Below, one piece after another: positions 59,154 to 64,000 of a DNA stretch of 64,000 nt. The DNA lies in the NCBI RefSeq assembly GCF_000004195.4, contig NC_030677.2, positions 199,677,743 to 199,741,742 on the forward strand, written 5' to 3'. The notes beneath the pieces were generated by a model. That model ran no database searches and was not told the origin of the DNA. It saw only the letters and a list, made by a program, of their open reading frames with translations. Positions within the stretch are counted from its first letter, which is position 1. Every line of letters starts with the position of its first letter. Source of the stretch: Xenopus tropicalis. Its lineage: Eukaryota > Chordata > Amphibia > Anura > Pipidae. A program made the position numbers and the translations under genes.

Positions 59154-59468
59154 CAGGGGTCCCCAACCTTTATTTTTTTTTTACCAGTGAGCCACATTGA
59201 ATTGTGGAAACAGTTAGGGAGCAACACAAGCATGAAAACGTTCCTGTGTGTGCCAAATAAGGGCTATGGTTGGCTGTTTAGTAGCCCGTGAATGGACTGG
59301 CAGTCTATGGGAGGCTCTGTTTGGCATTATACTTGGTTTTTATGCTACCAAAACTTGCCCCCAAGCAACAAATTCAAAAATAAGCACCTGCTTTGCAGCC
59401 ACTGGGAGCAACATCCAAGGGATTGATAAGAAACATGTTGCTCACAAGCTACTGGTTGGGGATCACTA
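59154..59468. mobile_element. Non-autonomous hAT (7250 family)
   Basis: CAGGGGTCCCCAACC / GGTTGGGGATCACTA termini. Flanks GTCTAGTC and GTCTATTG agree over GTCTA and at one further position, suggesting a decayed 8-bp duplication. Confidence 0.8.
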
Positions 59469-60253
59469 GTCTATTGCTTCTTTAACTATAGGACTAGATG
59501 AAATGGACTCCTGTGTTAAATAGTAGCCTCATGTACTCTTGCACTGGCTATGAGAGTGAATGGGTTAATGCCCTCTACTAGATACCCAAAATCTACTGCA
59601 TAACGTCAGTTATGTTTAATATTGTTGAAAGGGGTTCAGCTTAGTAAGAGCACTTGTTATTATAAATGAGGACATTGTGCCATGACCTGGCCAACACTAT
59701 CCATTTAATGTACCTGGCTGCCTTTTACCAGCTATTTGCTGGGGAAGAGCATTCCATCTCCCTAATTAAATGACTTTTAAATGATTTTTTTCTAACAGAG
59801 GTAGGCAGCATAGATCATGAGTCTACTTAATCATTAGAAAAGGGTATATAAGTCACATGGAAAAGATACTGTTGCTACTTCAACGAGTAATGGTCAATTA
59901 AGTAATTACCTTCTGTACCAAAACATTCGCAGAAGGACCAAAAGACAATTATATGGCAAGTTGTTGATATAAACCAGCAAGATGTGGCTGTCTATAATAT
60001 CCAGAAGGTTTGATGGGGTGTTTGAAAAAATGTCTCAAAAATATCTTTTGTTAAAGTTCCCTTTATTTAGTATGGTGCAACTGGACTTGAGTTTGTATTT
60101 CCTGCTGTATATACATTTTGAAAGTATTTACAGGTATGGGACCCATTATCCAGAATACCTATTTGTTGGAGGCAAAGTCTAAGCACTGCCTTGTGAGTAT
60201 AGACAACGGGGCTCATTTACATCAGCCAGTGCAGTGAGCAAAGTGCAATTTCA
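59469..60253. other. No gene recognised
   Basis: 60131-60180 is a solo fragment of the 113-bp-repeat element terminus (TACAGGTATGGGACCCATTA). Otherwise unique. Confidence 0.4.
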
Positions 60254-60261
60254 ATCACCAG

Positions 60262-60640
60262 TGGTGATGAACGAATCTGTCCCGTTTTGCTTCTTTCAAA
60301 AGATTTGCAAAATGGCGAAAAATTAGTGGAACAGTGAAAATGTCACATGTCAAAAGAAAAAAATTGTCGCTCGTGACAATCCTTTTGATGCACGACAATT
60401 CTCTTCATGCCCGCAACAATTCTTTAGACACGCAACAATTCTCTTGACGCCCGCAACAATTCTCTTGACTCCTGCGACAATTCTTTAGATGCACAACAAT
60501 TCTTTTGACCCGGGCAACAATTTTGCGACAAATTTTTCCACGCCAAATTTTTTCATCCGTTTCACAAAAAAATCTGCCAGTGTTGAAATACGGAAATTCG
60601 CCGCAAATCCATGTATAGCGAAACATTGCGCCAATCACTA
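60262..60640. mobile_element. hAT-type MITE, TAGTGATGAGCGAA family
   Basis: TGGTGATGAACGAAT / GCGCCAATCACTA termini with a perfect 8-bp duplication ATCACCAG (60254-60261, 60641-60648). The interior has a run of CAACAATTCT-type short direct repeats (60390-60530). Confidence 0.9.
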
Positions 60641-60648
60641 ATCACCAG

Positions 60649-61743
60649 GTTTTTTTCCCCAGAATTCTGACTTCTTTTCAGACACAAACAGGTGATTCTC
60701 TTGACATAATTGTGCTGATAAAATGGACACAACTGAATATTTTCTAGGTCTGTCTGGTGTCATTTCTTGTATTCTGTGTGTGAGTGACATGTGCCCCCTA
60801 TTCTTCCGGTGCAAATGAACTGTGCTGATTGGCTCAGGGCACTGAGGGAACCCAGAGGTGATGGTCGCTCCGGGGTTTCCCTGCATCAATAGGTGCAGCA
60901 GCGCCCGATTTAAAATGAAAGGCAGAAAGGACTGAGCATTGTTGAGCGCCACTAAAGGGCGAATCACTGTGCTTGTGGAAATGACTTCCAATTTCAAGGG
61001 GTAAATTATTCTCAAATAATTAGCGTATATTATAGCAACTGGTTAATATGCATAGATGTTCATTTTTACCTTTTTAGTGCTTTATATAAAAATTCAATAT
61101 TTGAGTTTCTTCTTTATTAAAGAGAAATTTTTCAAAATTTTTTTCGAGAATCCATCTTTTGCCATAAGGGACACGCCTAGTCTGGACTAGGACTCAGAAC
61201 TTAGTCTATAGCACATGGGGTTAATGTTCTAATCTTCCCGATGCTGGACATATATTCCATTTATAAGTAAATGGCTCTTTGGGAAAGGAGCAGCTTTCAG
61301 TAGGTCATCAGAAGTATCAGGATGAAGAATTCCCAGACTGAAATATTCAGTTAAGAAAATATTTAGAGAGTTGGCAGGAAAAAATGAGCTTAAGGAGCTG
61401 AGTCCTGGCGCATACAGGGAAGCTTATTGTGAATTTATATTTCCTATATGAGAATGTTGATTTATTTTAAATTCCACATGAAATTGCTTTATATCTGCCC
61501 AACTGCTTCATATTAAAATGTGCTATAAAACAGTCAAGGACTTTTGGGTTCCATTCATTTATAACATTCCGTAAATTACCCAAGTGGCTTAATAAATGAA
61601 AAGTACTTGGCAGAACTATGGGGCTTCAGTTATAAAGTCAGGAGGGAAGGTTCACATCAAACTGAACCTTTTTGGACTTACAGTACTAGAGCATTCTGGA
61701 TAACAGGTCCCATCCCTGTATTTATATATATAAATAATCATTT
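60649..61743. other. Mostly unique; one repeat-end fragment
   Basis: 61688-61722 (GAGCATTCTGGATAACAGGT) is a solo right end of the 113-bp-repeat family. 61020-61620 is AT-rich without repeat structure. No gene recognised. Confidence 0.4.
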
Positions 61744-61821
61744 TCAGCACTCCTGAAATATAAAATGGCATAAATGCATGCAAAGAAAGGAAAAGTGAAT
61801 TTTATATTTCAGGAGTGCTGA
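61744..61821. repeat. Perfect 23-bp inverted repeat, 32-bp loop
   Basis: Arms 61744-61766 (TCAGCACTCCTGAAATATAA plus AAT) and 61799-61821 are exact complements. Could be a tiny MITE or a hairpin transcript; no known microRNA recognised. Confidence 0.85.
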
Positions 61822-61908
61822 GAAAGTTTAGATATAGTTTAACCAGGTCTCGTACACCCAATATGTCTTTATTACCATTCAATGTGTATATTTTTATATT
61901 TTCACAGG

Positions 61909-62798
61909 TACAGCTATGGGACCCATTATCCAGAATTCTCCGGACCTGGGGTTTTCCTGGGTTTTCGTAATTTGAATCTACATACCTTAAGTCTACTAAA
62001 AAATTATTTATACATTAAATAAACCCAATAGGATTGTTTTTTTTTTATTGTCCAATAAGGGGTAATTATATCTTAGTTGGGATCAAGTACAGGTACTGTT
62101 TTATTATTACAGAGAAAAGGGAATCATTTAACCATTAAATAAACCCAATAGGGCTGTTCTGCCCCAATAAGGGGTAATTATATCTTAGTTGGGATCAAGT
62201 ACAGGTACTGTTTTATTATTACAGAGAAAAGGGAATCATTTAACCATGAAATAAACCCAATAGGGCTGTTCTGCCCCAATAAGGGGTAATTATATCTTAG
62301 TTGGGATCAAGTACAGGTACTGTTTTATTATTACAGAGAAAAGGGAATCATTTAACCATGAAATAAACCCAATAGGGCTGTTCTGCCCCAATAAGGGGTA
62401 ATTATATCTTAGTTGGGATCAAGTACAGGTACTGTTTTATTATTACAGAGAAAAGGGAATCATTTAACCATGAAATAAACCCAATAGGACTGTTCTGCCC
62501 CCAATAAGGGGTAATTATATCTTAGTTGGGATCAAGTACAGGTACTGTTTTATTATTACAGAGAAAAGGGAATCATTTAACCATGAAATAAACCCAATAG
62601 GGCTGTTCTGCCCCCAATAAGGGGTAATTATATCTTAGTTGGGATCAAGTACAGGTACTGTTTTATTATTACAGAGAAAAGGTAATCATTTTTAAAAATT
62701 AGAATTATTTTCTTATAATGGAGTCTATGGGGACAGCCTTTCTGTAATTCTGAACCATCTGGATAATGGGTTTCTGGATAAGGGATCCAATACCTGTA
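61909..62798 (-). mobile_element. 113-bp-repeat element, copy 5 (6 units)
   Basis: TACAGCTATGGGACCC at left and ATCCAATACCTGTA at right. Six units, inverted orientation. A further partial right-end-like segment follows to about 62890. Confidence 0.92.
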
Positions 62799-62890
62799 TG
62801 GAAAAACCTAGAGTTTTCTGAATAAGGGGTCTTTCCCTTATTTGAACCTACTAAAAATAAGTCAAATAAACCCATTAGAATTTTTATATT

Positions 62891-63421
62891 GTTGTTGCCA
62901 CCAGTATGGATTCATGCTAATTAGTAAATGAGCCCTACACAATTCTTAGAGCTATGGCAAACATGGTGTTTCCATCAATCAGGATTTCTTCTCTTTTACC
63001 CATGGGACACTGTGGCACATAGCACTATTCTGCCTGGCTAGTATGGAGCTTCCCATGTAAATGAACATATGTTTTACAGCACCCGAATAAAAGACTTTAT
63101 CCCTCCAATCATCTAAGGAGCTGTTTGATTTTCCCAATGATGAACAGGAGAATCTATAGCAACAGATTATTCTATAGTCACTGAAGCTGAACGCAATATT
63201 ACTGTAGGAACTGATGATTGATATATATATATATCTCAATGAAAAAGCAAATGTAGTTGAGCAATAATGAATGGAGACATGAGGCGGTGGGAGTTTTAGT
63301 GAATCATGATCGCTATAAATAACAGGATAGGGTTCCAGACACAATAGGGATCAGTAGTCAGACTATCAGTCAGTTGTTGAAATGTATAGAATTAATGTTG
63401 AAAGGGGAGGACAATATTTAG
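62891..63421. other. No gene recognised
   Basis: The minus ORF at 62979-63344 has no recognisable domain; a short TA repeat lies near 63220. Confidence 0.4.
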
Positions 63422-64000
63422 TACAGGGATAGGATATATTATCTGGAAAACTGTTATTCAGAAATCTCTGAATTATGGGAAGGCCGTCTCCCATAGACTC
63501 TATTTTAATCAAATAATTCTGATTTTTATAAATGATTTCCTTTTTCTCTGTAATAATAAAACAGGATCTTGTACTTGATCCCAACTAAGATATAATTACC
63601 CCTTATTGGGGCAGAACAGCCCTATTGGGTTTATTTCATGGTTAAATGATTCCCTTTTCTCTGTAATAATAAAACAGTACCTGTAATTGATCCCAACTAA
63701 GATATAATTACCCCTTATTGGGGGCAGAACAGCCCTATTGGGTTTATTTCATGGTTAAATGATTCCCTTTTCTCTGTAATAATAAAACAGTACCTGTACT
63801 TGATCCCAACTAAGATATAATTACCCCTTATTGGGGGCAGAACAGTCCTATTGGGTTTATTTCATGGTTAAATGATTACCTTTTCTCTGTAATAATAAAA
63901 CAGTACCTGTAATTGATCCCAACTAAGATATAATTACCCCTTATTGGGGGCAGAACAGCCCTATTGGGTTTATTTAATGGTTAAATGGTTCCCTTTTCTC
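63422..64000 (+). mobile_element. 113-bp-repeat element, copy 6 (cut by window end)
   Basis: TACAGGGATAGGATATATTA at left, then at least four full units and the start of a fifth before the window ends. Confidence 0.9.

Overview
The window looks like frog intronic DNA, most likely genus Xenopus; the species cannot be fixed from sequence alone. It is AT-rich and mostly transposon-derived. The repeat classes fit a clawed frog: many non-autonomous hAT, TTAA-flanked T2/Kolobok-type and TA-flanked elements, an L1 with long ORFs, and tetranucleotide arrays. Only one host coding exon is convincing: 36652-36995 (+), which encodes part of an ADAMTS-family propeptide closest to ADAMTS12. The rest is best read as intron around that exon. 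No tRNA, rRNA, CRISPR array or bacterial-type operon was seen.

Layout. 1-9 kb: a TATG array, a 31-bp minisatellite and the first DNA transposons. 9-16 kb: a dense transposon block with a hAT element holding a near-perfect 102-bp-arm hairpin, a Tc1/mariner-like element, T2 elements, a SPIN-like hAT relic and two elements with internal 113-bp tandem repeats. 16-24 kb: a TATC array inside a short direct duplication, a decayed Ty3/gypsy-type integrase fragment and the largest 113-bp-repeat element (11 units). 24-31 kb: nested TA-flanked and hAT elements, one of which has expanded into a 42-bp array and a 21-bp array. 31-36 kb: sparser unique sequence with T2 and hAT copies. 36.65-37.0 kb: the adamts12-like exon. 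37.8-38.9 kb: a 36-bp minisatellite. 39-40 kb: a direct and inverted duplication cluster. 40.1-42.3 kb: a transposon filled with a 44-bp tandem array and carrying a nested hAT. 42.9-48.7 kb (minus strand): a full-length L1 with intact ORF1 and ORF2 and a perfect 15-bp target duplication. 48.7-64 kb: more T2, hAT and SINE-like copies and three further 113-bp-repeat elements, the last running off the window.

How the parts relate. The exon is the only candidate host function and would be spliced into a secreted metalloproteinase message on the plus strand. The L1 is antisense to it. ORF1 (RNA-binding chaperone) and ORF2 (endonuclease/reverse transcriptase) together form a retrotransposition machine that appears uninterrupted. 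The recurring theme is tandem arrays arising inside DNA transposons. At least three unrelated families here (113-bp, 42/21-bp and 44-bp units) carry them, and these arrays create most of the long but spurious open reading frames.
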